From: GCA-2731375 sp964344935
Lineage (GTDB): Bacteria; Pseudomonadota; Alphaproteobacteria; GCA-2731375
Length of the DNA: 64,000 nt
Assembly: GCA_964344935.1 (NCBI GenBank)
Contig: CAYFPL010000008.1
Span: forward strand, 1 to 64,000
Direction: 5' to 3'
This document shows, piece after piece, positions 18,122-27,573 of this stretch; the first letter of the stretch is position 1, and every line of letters begins with the position of its first letter. The notes under the pieces are model-generated. The model did no database searches and was not told where the DNA came from. It was given only the letters and a program-made list of their open reading frames with translations. The position numbers and the translations under genes were made by a program.

Positions 18122-19234
18122 TTAAAATCGCCGAATGGAAAAGGGTGCAATCGGCAGGCTGGAATGGCCATCGGTGATCAACTCCGCGATTAGTCGGCCG
18201 ACGATGGTCGAAAGCTGAAAACCGTGGCCGCAGAAGCCAAACGCATGATACGCCCCTTCGGCAGTGGCACTTGGGCCGATTACGGGTATGCCATCGGGTG
18301 TCATGCCCTCGATGCCGGCCCAAGCGCGGACCACATTGACCGGCCCCAGTTGCGGGAAAAGGGCCGTCACCGTGGCAGCGGAATTGCCCATACCGGCGAG
18401 CCGGGTGGCGGCGATGTTCCGGTCCGGCACCGCGCGGCCCCGCTGGCCGCCGCCGATCATCACGGTACCGTTGTCGAATTGTTTGAAGGACAGCTTGCGT
18501 CCCACCGCGCCCAGCACCGGCTTGATGAAAGGAGCCACCGGTTCCGTGATCATCAGCATGGGCGCGGCCGCTTCGAGGGGCACCTCGTCCCCGATCATGC
18601 GGCAAACTTCATTGCCCCAGGCCCCGGCGCAATTGATGAGCAAGGGCGCTTCAACGTATCCGCCCTCTGTTTTAACACGCCAGTTTCCGCCTGTGCGATC
18701 GATGCCGATAACCGCCGTTCCCAATCGGACCTCCGCAACAAGAGCCCGGGCGGTGCGGAGGAAGGCCTGGCTGGTTCTGTAGGGATTGGCTGCGCCATCC
18801 TCCGGGCACCAGATGGCGCCGATGCAGTCGACGCCCAGGGCGGGCACGATCTTGCGCACGGTTTCGCCGTCGATCAGACGTTCGTGTTCAAAGCCCAACT
18901 CCTGCAGTTCACGCACACGGGCCATCTGCTGTTGATGTTCCGCTACGGTCTCGGCGATCTGGATCTGCCCGCACTCCGTGAAGCCGCAGCCATCGCCGAC
19001 AAATTCTTCGATTTCGTGCCAGACCTTCAGGGCCTCCACGGAAAGGGGTACCTCTGGGAAATCCCGGCCAAGACGGCGTACCCCGCCCGCATTGACGCCG
19101 GAGGCGTGGCGGCCGGGATGGTCCTTCTCCAGCACCACCGCCTTGAGTCCGGCCTTGGCTAAATAGATGGCAGTGGATAGGCCATGCAAGCCGCCGCCTA
19201 TGATGGCCGCATCGAAGCCTGTGCGCTCAGTCAT
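18122..19234 (-). CDS. FAD-dependent amino-acid oxidoreductase (DAO family)
   Basis: A 370-residue DadA/glycine-oxidase-like flavoprotein. The FAD dinucleotide motif is AAIIGGGLHGLSTAIYLAKAG, shown here in part as IIGGGLHGLS, and the adenine-ribose end is VVLEKDHPGRHASGVNAGGV. The C-terminal FAD contact is GIPVIGPSATAEGAYHAFGF. It resembles HcnC/OoxB, the catalytic beta subunit of hydrogen-cyanide synthase and opine oxidase. The ATG at 19234 overlaps the 3' end of the preceding OoxA-like gene by eight bases, supporting a heteromeric enzyme. The substrate is probably an imino or D-amino acid released by the upstream hydantoinase-like genes; this is inference. Confidence 0.85.
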   Translation of the reverse strand: MTERTGFDAAIIGGGLHGLSTAIYLAKAGLKAVVLEKDHPGRHASGVNAGGVRRLGRDFPEVPLSVEALKVWHEIEEFVGDGCGFTECGQIQIAETVAEHQQQMARVRELQELGFEHERLIDGETVRKIVPALGVDCIGAIWCPEDGAANPYRTSQAFLRTARALVAEVRLGTAVIGIDRTGGNWRVKTEGGYVEAPLLINCAGAWGNEVCRMIGDEVPLEAAAPMLMITEPVAPFIKPVLGAVGRKLSFKQFDNGTVMIGGGQRGRAVPDRNIAATRLAGMGNSAATVTALFPQLGPVNVVRAWAGIEGMTPDGIPVIGPSATAEGAYHAFGFCGHGFQLSTIVGRLIAELITDGHSSLPIAPFSIRRF

Positions 19235-20060
19235 CACCTAGCTCTGCGAATGCCGCCAATTTATCCAAGGCGACCGGACTACTAGGCCAGCGCTGGCGGA
19301 AATACCCCGCGTCGGGAACATCGACGCCGAGGGCACTGGCAAGCACCTCGGCGACCGCCATGGCGCAGCGACGGCCCTGGCAGGGCCCAGCACCCGGTCG
19401 GCCCAAGGCCTTGGCCTGATTGACATCGTCGCAGCCCATCGCCGCAAGACGGTGCAAGTCGGCCACCGTGGTGCCTTCACAATCGCAGACAATGGCCTCG
19501 TCATCCAAACCAGCAGCATCCAAAGGCTTGGGCGTCATGGGCTCCGCAGGGGGTGGATCGGACAAGACGCCGGCGGCGATATCAGTTGCCAAGTCTCGCG
19601 CCACGGAGACGGCCGCCCGCCGGCCCTGCCAGGCGGCGATGTCCTCGCCGAATTGCCCGGTCACGGCGCCGGCGAGATAAAGCCTCTCGAATTCTGTTCC
19701 GCCATTCGGGCCGCATTTTGCATACCAGAACCGTTGCACCGAATCCCAAGCATGTGCCAATCCCAGGGCCGCGGTCATCTGGATATCAGGTACTTCGAAC
19801 GCCGTGTCTGGCGGACCGCCCGGTACGGGCCTAGGCAAAGCACCTGGAGCGAGAATGACGCGCCGGGCCGTCAGACTGCGGACCTCTTCGCCTTGGTTGA
19901 AGCAGACCGTGCCGTCCGGATCGATCAGCCAGACCAGGGTGCCGTCGTTCTGATCGAAGACCGTTGCTTCGATGCCCAGTTCCGCGGCGGCCGCGGCGGC
20001 AGCACGGCCGGCAGGACCGCCGCCGATGACCGCCAGCGTCAGACGCTCGCTTTCGTTCAC
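19227..20060 (-). CDS. Shortened opine-oxidase/HcnB-like flavoprotein with C-terminal 2Fe-2S motif
   Basis: The 277-residue protein begins with a dinucleotide-binding motif (LAVIGGGPAGRAAAAAAA) and has ARRVILAPGALPRPVPGG, as in the alpha subunits of opine oxidase and cyanide synthase. The C terminus holds the BFD-like iron–sulfur motif (IVCDCEGTT with GPCQGRRC). Relatives are about 450–500 residues long; here the sequence jumps from VFDQND straight to VWLIDPDGTV, and the second nucleotide-binding region is also short. The frame is intact, so it looks like a compact family member rather than a broken gene. It starts with GTG two bases after hyuB and overlaps the DAO gene. Confidence 0.75.
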   Translation of the reverse strand: MNESERLTLAVIGGGPAGRAAAAAAAELGIEATVFDQNDGTLVWLIDPDGTVCFNQGEEVRSLTARRVILAPGALPRPVPGGPPDTAFEVPDIQMTAALGLAHAWDSVQRFWYAKCGPNGGTEFERLYLAGAVTGQFGEDIAAWQGRRAAVSVARDLATDIAAGVLSDPPPAEPMTPKPLDAAGLDDEAIVCDCEGTTVADLHRLAAMGCDDVNQAKALGRPGAGPCQGRRCAMAVAEVLASALGVDVPDAGYFRQRWPSSPVALDKLAAFAELGDD

Positions 20061-20062
20061 CG

Positions 20063-21706
20063 CTACTCCGCCGCTTCCCGGGGGCTGATGAAGCCCTCTG
20101 CAAGGTCGCGGTCGATATCCGCCGCGGATCGTTCGCCAGGATCGCCATAACCGGCGCCGCCCCCGGTCCGGGCGATCAGAATATCGCCCTTTTGTAGGGG
20201 ATAGCTGACTTTGGACGGCAGTTCGATAACCTGATCACCCCGCAGCACCTGGGTCGAGGCACAGACGCCATCGGCGCCGCCGAACAGGCCTTCCGGCGCC
20301 AGGCGGAAGCGGTCGGAATAGGTGGCAAAGGTGACGTCGTCATCCAGGATGTGATAGCGGCGCTGGAAGCCCAGGCCGCCGCGATAGCGCCCGGCGCCCC
20401 CTGAGTCCGCTTCCAGGCTGTAGTTCTCTACCCGGAAATAGTCGTATTCCATGTCCATGGCTTCGATGGGCACGTTAGAGCAGTTGGACAACGGGCTGTC
20501 CACGGCATCGCAGCCATCGCCATGGGCCGAGGCGCCATAGCCGCCGCCCAGGATTTCCAGATAGATCTTGTAGCCATCTTCGGACAGCTGGCTCAGCACG
20601 ATGATCTCGGTGGAATCGAAGCCGGCCGCGATCACCTTATCCGGTGCTGATGGGGCCAGGGCCTTCATCACCGCGTTATAGGCCCGATAGGCCGACAGCA
20701 TACGCGCCCGCACCGGCGCCGGCCTGCGCGGGTTGAGTATACTTCCATAAGGCGCCCGCACCTCGATGGCCCGCTTGCTGCCTTCGTTGAAAGGGATGTC
20801 GGGGCTGGTCAGGACCGCTTTCACGCAGGACAGCCCCGCCGCGATTGTGGAGGCATAAGGGCAGTTAACGTTGGACGTGACCTGATCGCAGGTGCCTTCA
20901 TAGTCGACAATGACCGTATCGCCCTTGATTTCCACCGTGGCATGGACCCGTAGAGGTTCGTCGGTAATGCCGTCGTCGTCCAGGAAATCCTCGCCTTCGT
21001 AGATGCCGTCGGGCAATTCCCGGATCGCCGCCCGCATGCGCCGTTCGGAGTAGTCGAGCAATTCGTCCATTGCTTCCATCACCACATCCCCGCCGAACCG
21101 GGTGCAAAGGTCCTGCACCCGGCGGCCGCCAATGCCGTTGGCGGCGAACTGGGCGTTGAAATCGCCGATAGTCTGGTCCGGTACCCGGATGTTGGCGCGG
21201 ATCAAGCGTTCCAGCGGTCCCCCGTTCCAGTCGTGGTCCATGTTGTACTTGCTGGGCGGGAAGATCAGCCCTTCCTGGTGCACGTCCGTTGCATCGGGGT
21301 TCAGGCCTGGGGCGCCGCCGCCCAAATCCAGATGATGGGCCACCGTGGCGCCGAAGCCGACCAGAATGCCGTCATAGAAAATCGGCGAGAACAGAAAGAC
21401 GTCCTGGAGGTGCTGACCGCCCTCGAATGGATCGTTGTTGATGTAGAAGTCGCCTTCCTTGAGTGTGTCAGTCGGAAACAGTTCCGCACAGGGTCTGAAA
21501 GTAGCGCCAATGGGTCCGAGCTGCATGGGGATCAGTTCCGCTTGCGCCACCACGTTGCCGTGCCGATCCAGAAGCGCGGCGGAACAGTCATTTGCCTCGC
21601 GCACCACCGGTGAATAGGCGGAACGAACCAGTTTGACGCCCATTTCACGGGCGGCGGCGATCAGTCCTTGGCTGATAACGGCTTGATCGACGGTATTGAC
21701 GGCCAT
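20063..21706 (-). CDS. hyuB: Hydantoinase B / 5-oxoprolinase-family subunit B
   Basis: A 547-residue HyuB-type subunit, partner of HyuA in ATP-dependent hydrolysis of hydantoins, 5-oxoproline or related cyclic amides. It starts MAVNTVDQAVISQGLIAAAR. Family signatures are NDCSAALLDRHGNVVAQAE, FYINNDPFEGGQHLQDVFLF, GFGATVAHHLDLGG and the C-terminal GGAGRYRGGLGFQRRY. The ATG at 21706 follows GAGGA; a longer open frame upstream lies inside hyuA and is not used. It starts five bases after the hyuA stop and is followed two bases later by the flavoprotein gene. Confidence 0.92.
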   Translation of the reverse strand: MAVNTVDQAVISQGLIAAAREMGVKLVRSAYSPVVREANDCSAALLDRHGNVVAQAELIPMQLGPIGATFRPCAELFPTDTLKEGDFYINNDPFEGGQHLQDVFLFSPIFYDGILVGFGATVAHHLDLGGGAPGLNPDATDVHQEGLIFPPSKYNMDHDWNGGPLERLIRANIRVPDQTIGDFNAQFAANGIGGRRVQDLCTRFGGDVVMEAMDELLDYSERRMRAAIRELPDGIYEGEDFLDDDGITDEPLRVHATVEIKGDTVIVDYEGTCDQVTSNVNCPYASTIAAGLSCVKAVLTSPDIPFNEGSKRAIEVRAPYGSILNPRRPAPVRARMLSAYRAYNAVMKALAPSAPDKVIAAGFDSTEIIVLSQLSEDGYKIYLEILGGGYGASAHGDGCDAVDSPLSNCSNVPIEAMDMEYDYFRVENYSLEADSGGAGRYRGGLGFQRRYHILDDDVTFATYSDRFRLAPEGLFGGADGVCASTQVLRGDQVIELPSKVSYPLQKGDILIARTGGGAGYGDPGERSAADIDRDLAEGFISPREAAE

Positions 21707-21710
21707 GGTT

Positions 21711-23735
21711 CTAGTCCTCTTGCCCGTGTTGCAACAATATATTGTCCTGGTCATCGACCTCGGCTGTCCAGCCTTGCGGTACAAAAATGGTCGACGTGCC
21801 GTCCTCCACGAGGGCCGGGCCAGAAACGGCAGCATCACCGGCTTTGATGGCGGCGCGGCTTAGCAACAAGCAATCCCGCCATTGCCCCTGGTCGAAAATC
21901 CGGTGTTCATCGCGTACCGCCTCTTCGCCAATGCCTTCATTCAGGGCCGGCACCATGTCGGGCGGCGCCGAGGCGCCCAGTCGGAAGGAGACGATCTCGG
22001 CCCGGTGCAGGCCGGATTCGCCAAAGGCAAAGACCCTGTTGTGGGCTTCGTTGAACAGGGCCAGCAAACCATCCGCGTCCAAGTCCGGCAATGCTTCAGG
22101 CGGGATATCAACTGTAATTTCGAAAGCCTGGCCGATGAAGCGCATGTCCAGGCTGTAGGTAAAATGCAAGTCACTGCTGACGCCCAGATCCGCGAACGAT
22201 GCGGTGGCCCGGGCCTGCAGTTCCGCGAACAGCTTGCGTACTTCCTCTGCCGCGCCCTCGCCCAAGGCGATACGGCGGGTTAGAGTTTCATATTGCAGGA
22301 AGTCAGAGGCCAACAGGCCATAGGCAGACAGCACGCCCGCATTTGGCGGCACGAGGATGGTGCTGATGCCCAATTCTTCGGCCACCCTGGCCGCGTGCAG
22401 GGGTCCCGCGCCGCCGAAGGGGACCAGAACATAGTCCCGTGGGTCCCGGCCGCGCTCGGTGGAGACGAGCTGAATGGCACCGACGATATTGGCATCCGCC
22501 ACACGCACAGCGCTATCCGCCATTTCTTCGAGAGATAGATCAAAAATCTCTGATAATTCTTTGAAAACACTTGATGATGCGTTTGGGTCAACGTCCATCT
22601 TGCCGCCCAAAAATGCCTCGGCGCGGATGCTGCCGCGCAGCATGTGGGCATCGGTGATGGCGGGCCTCTCACCGCCCCGACCATAGCAGGCCGGGCCCGG
22701 ATCGGCGCCGGCGGATTCCGGGCCTACGCGCAGCATGCCGCCGTCATCCCGCCAGCAGATGGAGCCGCCGCCCGCGCCCACCGTGACAATATCGAGGACC
22801 GGGGTACGGATGGGCAGGCCGTCCACTTCCGTTTCTCCTGAAAGGTCCGGTTTGCCGTCCGCCACCAAGCAGACGTCGGTGGAGGTGCCGCCCATGTCCA
22901 AAGTGATCAGGTTGCCATGGCCCGACAGGCCGGCCTGACGCACCGCCCCCATCACGCCCGCCGCAGGGCCCGAAAACAGCGAAGTAATGGCATTCTTGGA
23001 CATCCCCGCCACGGGCAGGCGGCCGCCGTTAGACTGCATGATGGAGAAACGGCCGGCGAAGGCCTGCTCCCCCAGTTGCGTCTCGAACCGGCGCAGGTAG
23101 CTGTCGATCACAGGCTGGACATAGGCCGCCAAGGTTGTGGTTGAGGTGCGTTCGAATTCCCGGAATTCACGGGTCACGTCCGCCGAACAGGTAATGGTCA
23201 GGTCGGGAAACTGCTTGGCCACGATATCCGCCAATAGGCGCTCGTGCTTCGGTTCCGCATAGGCGTTGAGAAGGCAGATGGCGACCGATTGATAATTCCC
23301 TTGGCCCAGGAATTCCGCGATCTTCGCCGCTGTCGATACTTCGTCCAGGGGCTCTACTACCTCTCCCTGCCCCGACATACGTTCGTCGATCTCCAGGATA
23401 TCCCGCCGCGCCAGGACGGGCGCAGGTTTGCGGTAGAACAGATCATAGATGCGGGTGCGGTTGTGGCGTTGAAGGAAAAGGACGTCACGGAAACCCCGCG
23501 TGGTCAACAGGGCGACAGGCGCGCCCTTGCGTTCCAGAATGGCGTTGGTGGCGACCGTGGAGCCATGTACCAGATCCTCGACGCTTTGCAGGTCGATCTC
23601 ACCGGCCGCCAGTGAGGCCATGGCGCCTTCGTCCGGCCGGGCCGGCACCGACGGCACTTTCGCGACCCGCACCTGGTCGCCCTCGATGGCCACCAGATCA
23701 GTAAACGTACCACCAACTTCCACACCGACGCGCAT
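21711..23735 (-). CDS. hyuA: Hydantoinase A / 5-oxoprolinase-family subunit A
   Basis: This is the ATP-binding subunit of the hydantoinase/oxoprolinase/acetone-carboxylase superfamily, 674 residues. The sugar-kinase-like phosphate motif is VGGTFTDLVAIEG (Gly8–Asp13) and the second nucleotide motif is LITLDMGGTSTDVCLV. Others are VHGSTVATNAILERKGAPVA (a partial quote of a longer family block) and VPFGGAGPLHAARVAEELG. The start at 23735 is fixed by GGGAGG (23747–23742) six bases upstream; a frame extending to 23963 would overlap the divergent gene. It leads a tight operon hyuA–hyuB–OoxA-like–DAO. The cyclic amide used is unknown. Confidence 0.92.
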   Translation of the reverse strand: MRVGVEVGGTFTDLVAIEGDQVRVAKVPSVPARPDEGAMASLAAGEIDLQSVEDLVHGSTVATNAILERKGAPVALLTTRGFRDVLFLQRHNRTRIYDLFYRKPAPVLARRDILEIDERMSGQGEVVEPLDEVSTAAKIAEFLGQGNYQSVAICLLNAYAEPKHERLLADIVAKQFPDLTITCSADVTREFREFERTSTTTLAAYVQPVIDSYLRRFETQLGEQAFAGRFSIMQSNGGRLPVAGMSKNAITSLFSGPAAGVMGAVRQAGLSGHGNLITLDMGGTSTDVCLVADGKPDLSGETEVDGLPIRTPVLDIVTVGAGGGSICWRDDGGMLRVGPESAGADPGPACYGRGGERPAITDAHMLRGSIRAEAFLGGKMDVDPNASSSVFKELSEIFDLSLEEMADSAVRVADANIVGAIQLVSTERGRDPRDYVLVPFGGAGPLHAARVAEELGISTILVPPNAGVLSAYGLLASDFLQYETLTRRIALGEGAAEEVRKLFAELQARATASFADLGVSSDLHFTYSLDMRFIGQAFEITVDIPPEALPDLDADGLLALFNEAHNRVFAFGESGLHRAEIVSFRLGASAPPDMVPALNEGIGEEAVRDEHRIFDQGQWRDCLLLSRAAIKAGDAAVSGPALVEDGTSTIFVPQGWTAEVDDQDNILLQHGQED

Positions 23736-23860
23736 ACGCAACCTCCCAGGCCCAAAACGGCCCGCATTGTATAGGTCTGCGCGGCCGTCTGGAAAGGGCA
23801 CCCTGGTCAAGACCGTGATCATCACGCAGACTGCCGTTGGAACAGGGAGGATAAAACGCG

Positions 23861-24661
23861 ATGGTGATGCGGCAGTTGGCGCAAGATTTGCGGGACGAAG
23901 GTGATGACCTGCGGGCAACATTGGCGACGTTGTCGGCGGACGATTGGCGGCGACCCACGCCATTTAAGGACTGGACGGCTGAAGATGTCATACAGCACCT
24001 GACTGTGGGCGACTTTATGAACATTCTGTCGATGACCGAGCCCGACCGCTTCGTCGCCGTTTTGGAGGAACGCCAGGCCGCCCGGGCGTCGGGACAGCGA
24101 AGTTCGGGTACCGAGTTTCTTGATGAGCCGGTGGGAGGAGGCGCCGAACTGCTCGCCCAATGGCATACCCGTCTGAATAACCTGTGCGATCTATTCGCAG
24201 GGGCCGATCCCAAAGCGCGGATGAAATGGGTCGGCCCTGATATGAGCATCCGCTCCGCCGCCACCGCCCGGCTGATGGAAACCTGGGCCCACGGCCAGGA
24301 CATCTACGACCTACTCCGCCTGCCGCGCGAAGCCACCGACCGCATCCGCAACATTGCTGTCCTGGGCGTCAATACCTTCGGCTGGACATTCCAAAACCGC
24401 GGCCTGGAGCCCCCCGGCCCGCCACCATGCGTACATCTGAAGTCGCCTTCCGGTGCAACGTGGGTCTGGCACGAGGACAACCAGAGCGACCGCATCGAGG
24501 GTCCAGCGCTGGATTTTTGCCAGGTCGTCACCCAGGGCCGCAATATCGCCGAAGTCAATTTGGACGTAAGCGGTGAGGTGGCAAATGCTTGGATGGAAAT
24601 TGCCCAATGTTTCGCCGGCCCACCTGAAACCCCACCGCCGCCCGGTCAGCGGGGCTGGTAG
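23861..24661 (+). CDS. TIGR03084-family DinB-fold protein (maleylpyruvate-isomerase-like)
   Basis: A 266-residue protein with an N-terminal DinB/mycothiol-maleylpyruvate-isomerase-type four-helix bundle. Metal-ligand-like histidines are seen in TAEDVIQHLTVGDF and LMETWAHGQDIYD. The order and spacing fit the family I know as TIGR03084, which has no proven reaction. A GGGAGG box at 23845–23850 precedes the start region; ATG 23861 or the in-frame ATG 23867 are both possible. It is transcribed divergently from the hydantoinase operon across a 125-bp spacer that holds both promoters. Confidence 0.8.
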   Translation: MVMRQLAQDLRDEGDDLRATLATLSADDWRRPTPFKDWTAEDVIQHLTVGDFMNILSMTEPDRFVAVLEERQAARASGQRSSGTEFLDEPVGGGAELLAQWHTRLNNLCDLFAGADPKARMKWVGPDMSIRSAATARLMETWAHGQDIYDLLRLPREATDRIRNIAVLGVNTFGWTFQNRGLEPPGPPPCVHLKSPSGATWVWHEDNQSDRIEGPALDFCQVVTQGRNIAEVNLDVSGEVANAWMEIAQCFAGPPETPPPPGQRGW

Positions 24662-24721
24662 ACACCATAAGATACGGTCGGCATATTGCCCTTTTCTAGG
24701 GTAGCGAACGGGCGGCAACAA

Positions 24722-26425
24722 ATGAGCGACGACAAGCCGAAGGGCCTCTCTCACGGCCTGACGAACTATGGCGATAGGGATTTCTCCCTCTATCTGCGCC
24801 GTTCCTTCGCCAAATCCATGGGCTATTCCGACGAAATGCTGGATCGGCCCATCGTTGGCATCGTCAATACTGCATCCGGCTACAACAACTGTCACCGCGG
24901 GGTGCCGGAACTGGTGGCGACGGTGAAGCGGGGGGTGTTGGCGGTGGGCGGCCTGCCGATCGACTTCCCGACCATTTCCTTGGGTGAAGTATTCCTTAAT
25001 CCGACCTCGTTGATGTTCCGCAACCTGATGTCCATGGACACGGAAGAGATGATCCGCGCCCAGCCCATGGACGCGGTGGTGCTGGTGGGTGGCTGCGACA
25101 AGACCGTGCCGGCGCAACTGATGGGCGCGGCCTCCGCTGATCTGCCCGCGATCCAGTTGGTCACAGGGCCTATGATGACCGGCCGCTACGAGGGCGAACG
25201 CCTGGGCGCCTGCACTGATTGCCGCCGCTTCTGGGCCGACTACCGGGCCGGCCGGGTCAATGCGCAGGAGATCGGCGAGATCGAGGGCAATCTGGCGACG
25301 ACCATGGGTACCTGCGCGGTCATGGGCACGGCCTCCACCATGGCCTGCATCGCCGAAACCCTTGGCATGACCTTGCCTGGCACCGCCGCCATTCCAGCCG
25401 TGCACGCGGATCGTCTGCGCGCGGCGGAAGCCACGGGTAAACAGGCCTTGGAAACAGCCCGCCTGGGCCTAACACCGTCGAAACTAATCACGGAAAATTC
25501 GGTGGAAAACGCCCTGCGCGTGCTGTTGGCCCTGGGCGGCTCCACCAACGGCATCCTGCACCTGACCGCCATCGCCGGCCGCATGGGCATCCCGATCTCT
25601 CTGGAACGCCTGAACGAACTCAGCGATACGACGCCGGTGCTGGTCAATCTCAAGCCCACAGGCGTGGGCTATATGGAAGATTTCCACGCAGCCGGTGGAA
25701 TGGGCGTGTTGTTGAGGGAATTGTCGCCACTCCTGCATTTGGACTGCCTTACCGTTACCGGTGAAAGCCTCGGCGAACGGCTTGACGCAGCCCCTGGCTA
25801 TCTGGATCGGAACATCATCCGTGCCCGGGAAGAGCCATTCGAGGATGTGGGGGGACTGGTCGCCCTGTTCGGCAATCTGGCGCCCGATGGCGCAATCCTG
25901 AAGCGCTCCGCCGCCGATCCCACCCTATTCGAACATACCGGCCGGGCCGTGGTCTTCACCTCGCTGGAAGATCTGGCTGAACGCATTGACAGCGACGATC
26001 TGGACGTCAAGGCGGACGACATCCTGGTGCTGCAGAATGCCGGGCCGAAGAGCCCCGCCGGCATGCCCGAAGCCGGCTATATCCCCATCCCGAAAAAGCT
26101 GGCACAGGCCGGCGTCAAGGACATGGTGCGCATTTCCGATTGCCGCATGTCCGGTACCGCCTTCGGCACCATCGTCCTGCATGTTACGCCCGAGGCGGCC
26201 GTGGGCGGAGCCATTGGCTTGGTGCAGAATGGTGATGAAATCAGTTTAGGCATTGCCAACAAGTCATTGACATTAAATGTTTCTGATGAAGAACTATCCG
26301 ATCGCCGAAAGGCCGCGGAACTGCGTCAGGTACGGCCCGCGCGGGGCTATGCGAAACTGTATGCCGATCATGTTACACAGGCCGACCAGGGCGCCGATTT
26401 CGATTTCCTGATGGCTCCGAAATAG
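24722..26425 (+). CDS. IlvD/Edd-family dehydratase, probably for a sugar acid
   Basis: This iron–sulfur dehydratase of 567 residues resembles L-arabonate/D-xylonate and dihydroxy-acid dehydratases. The cluster cysteines are Cys57 (GYNNCHRG), Cys125 (VGGCDKTVPAQL) and Cys198 (MGTCAVMGTASTM). Other signatures are LALGGSTNGILHLTAIAG and ISDCRMSGTAFGTIVLH. TACIAE-type and GPKSPAGMPE segments favour the sugar-acid branch over IlvD proper. The ATG at 24722 (MSDDKPKG) is preferred to one twelve codons upstream. An MFS transporter follows after two bases, fitting uptake and dehydration of one substrate. The specific sugar acid is unknown. Confidence 0.87.
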   Translation: MSDDKPKGLSHGLTNYGDRDFSLYLRRSFAKSMGYSDEMLDRPIVGIVNTASGYNNCHRGVPELVATVKRGVLAVGGLPIDFPTISLGEVFLNPTSLMFRNLMSMDTEEMIRAQPMDAVVLVGGCDKTVPAQLMGAASADLPAIQLVTGPMMTGRYEGERLGACTDCRRFWADYRAGRVNAQEIGEIEGNLATTMGTCAVMGTASTMACIAETLGMTLPGTAAIPAVHADRLRAAEATGKQALETARLGLTPSKLITENSVENALRVLLALGGSTNGILHLTAIAGRMGIPISLERLNELSDTTPVLVNLKPTGVGYMEDFHAAGGMGVLLRELSPLLHLDCLTVTGESLGERLDAAPGYLDRNIIRAREEPFEDVGGLVALFGNLAPDGAILKRSAADPTLFEHTGRAVVFTSLEDLAERIDSDDLDVKADDILVLQNAGPKSPAGMPEAGYIPIPKKLAQAGVKDMVRISDCRMSGTAFGTIVLHVTPEAAVGGAIGLVQNGDEISLGIANKSLTLNVSDEELSDRRKAAELRQVRPARGYAKLYADHVTQADQGADFDFLMAPK

Positions 26426-26427
26426 CC

Positions 26428-27573
26428 ATGACGCCGCCCGGTCCTTGGCGGGGGGCCATTGCCGCGCTATGCGCATTGCTTGTCGGGATCGGCCTAGCCC
26501 GGTTCGCTTATACACCCCTGTTGCCAGCCCTGGCCGAAGCCGGCTGGTTCGACGCCGCTGAAGCGGCCTACCTGGGTGCCGCCAATCTGGGCGGATATCT
26601 ATTGGGCGCCCTCCTGGCTCGCACCGTGGCGGCCAGAACGTCAACGACGTTTGCGTTGCGGGGCGGCATGGCCCTGGCCAGTGTTGCCTTCTTCGCCTGT
26701 TCCCAGCCCTGGCCCTTCGCCTGGTTCGCCGTTTGGCGCTGCCTGGCCGGCATCTCGGGTGGCGTTCTGATGGTGCTGGCGGCCCCGACGGTGTTGCCCA
26801 ACGTGCCGCCCCACCGCCAAGGATTGGCAGGTGGTGTAATCCTGACCGGCGTGGCCCTGGGCATCGCCCTATCCGGCACCTTGATACCGGTGACATTAAC
26901 TTGGGGCGTCGCTGAAACCTGGATCACCCTTGGCGTTTTATCCGTGATCCTGACCGCTGTCGCCTGGAGCGGCTGGCCTGATGCAGCCGACCGGTCCAGA
27001 TCCCGAAGGCCCCGCACCAGCACCGCGCTCCGCTCGCTCTATCTTGAATACGGCCTCAACGCCGTCGGCCTGGTGCCGCACATGGTGTTCTGGGTGGTGT
27101 TCATCGCCCAAGGGCTGGACAAGGGCATCGCCGTGGGCAGCCTGCATTGGGTTGTGTTCGGCATCGGCGCCGTGCTGGGTCCGGTGACTGTGGGATACTT
27201 GGCCGACCGCACCGGGTTCCTGGTGGCGCTGCGCTGGGGCTTCGTGGTCCAGGCGGTCTTCACGGGCCTGGTGGTGTTGACGGATCACACCGCCGTTCTG
27301 TTCCTTTCCAGCCTGGTCATGGGTGCATTCGTGCCCGTCAGCGTGACCCTGGTCCTGGGCCGCATGCGGGAACTGATCCCCGGCGATGCGGATGCCCAGA
27401 CCGGTGGCTGGCGTTGGGCCACCATCGCCTTTGCGGTCGGCCAGGCGGCAGGCGCCTACGGTCTTTCCTATCTATTCGATTTGACGAGCGGCTTCGAAAC
27501 CCTGTTCGCTGTGGGCAGCGGCGTTCTGGTCCTCGCCCTGTTACTAAATCTCGTCTTTGGCAAGCGGGTCTAG
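26428..27573 (+). CDS. MFS transporter, YbfB/YjiJ-like
   Basis: An inner-membrane transporter of 381 residues with about twelve hydrophobic helices. The N-terminal motif GIGLARFAYTPLLPAL is characteristic of the YbfB/YjiJ branch, and GYLADRTGFLVALRWG matches the loop between helices 8 and 9. The start lies two bases after the dehydratase stop, so the two are co-transcribed. Its last four bases overlap the 3' end of the convergent hydratase-like gene. It may import the dehydratase substrate, but related proteins have no agreed ligand. Confidence 0.87.
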   Translation: MTPPGPWRGAIAALCALLVGIGLARFAYTPLLPALAEAGWFDAAEAAYLGAANLGGYLLGALLARTVAARTSTTFALRGGMALASVAFFACSQPWPFAWFAVWRCLAGISGGVLMVLAAPTVLPNVPPHRQGLAGGVILTGVALGIALSGTLIPVTLTWGVAETWITLGVLSVILTAVAWSGWPDAADRSRSRRPRTSTALRSLYLEYGLNAVGLVPHMVFWVVFIAQGLDKGIAVGSLHWVVFGIGAVLGPVTVGYLADRTGFLVALRWGFVVQAVFTGLVVLTDHTAVLFLSSLVMGAFVPVSVTLVLGRMRELIPGDADAQTGGWRWATIAFAVGQAAGAYGLSYLFDLTSGFETLFAVGSGVLVLALLLNLVFGKRV

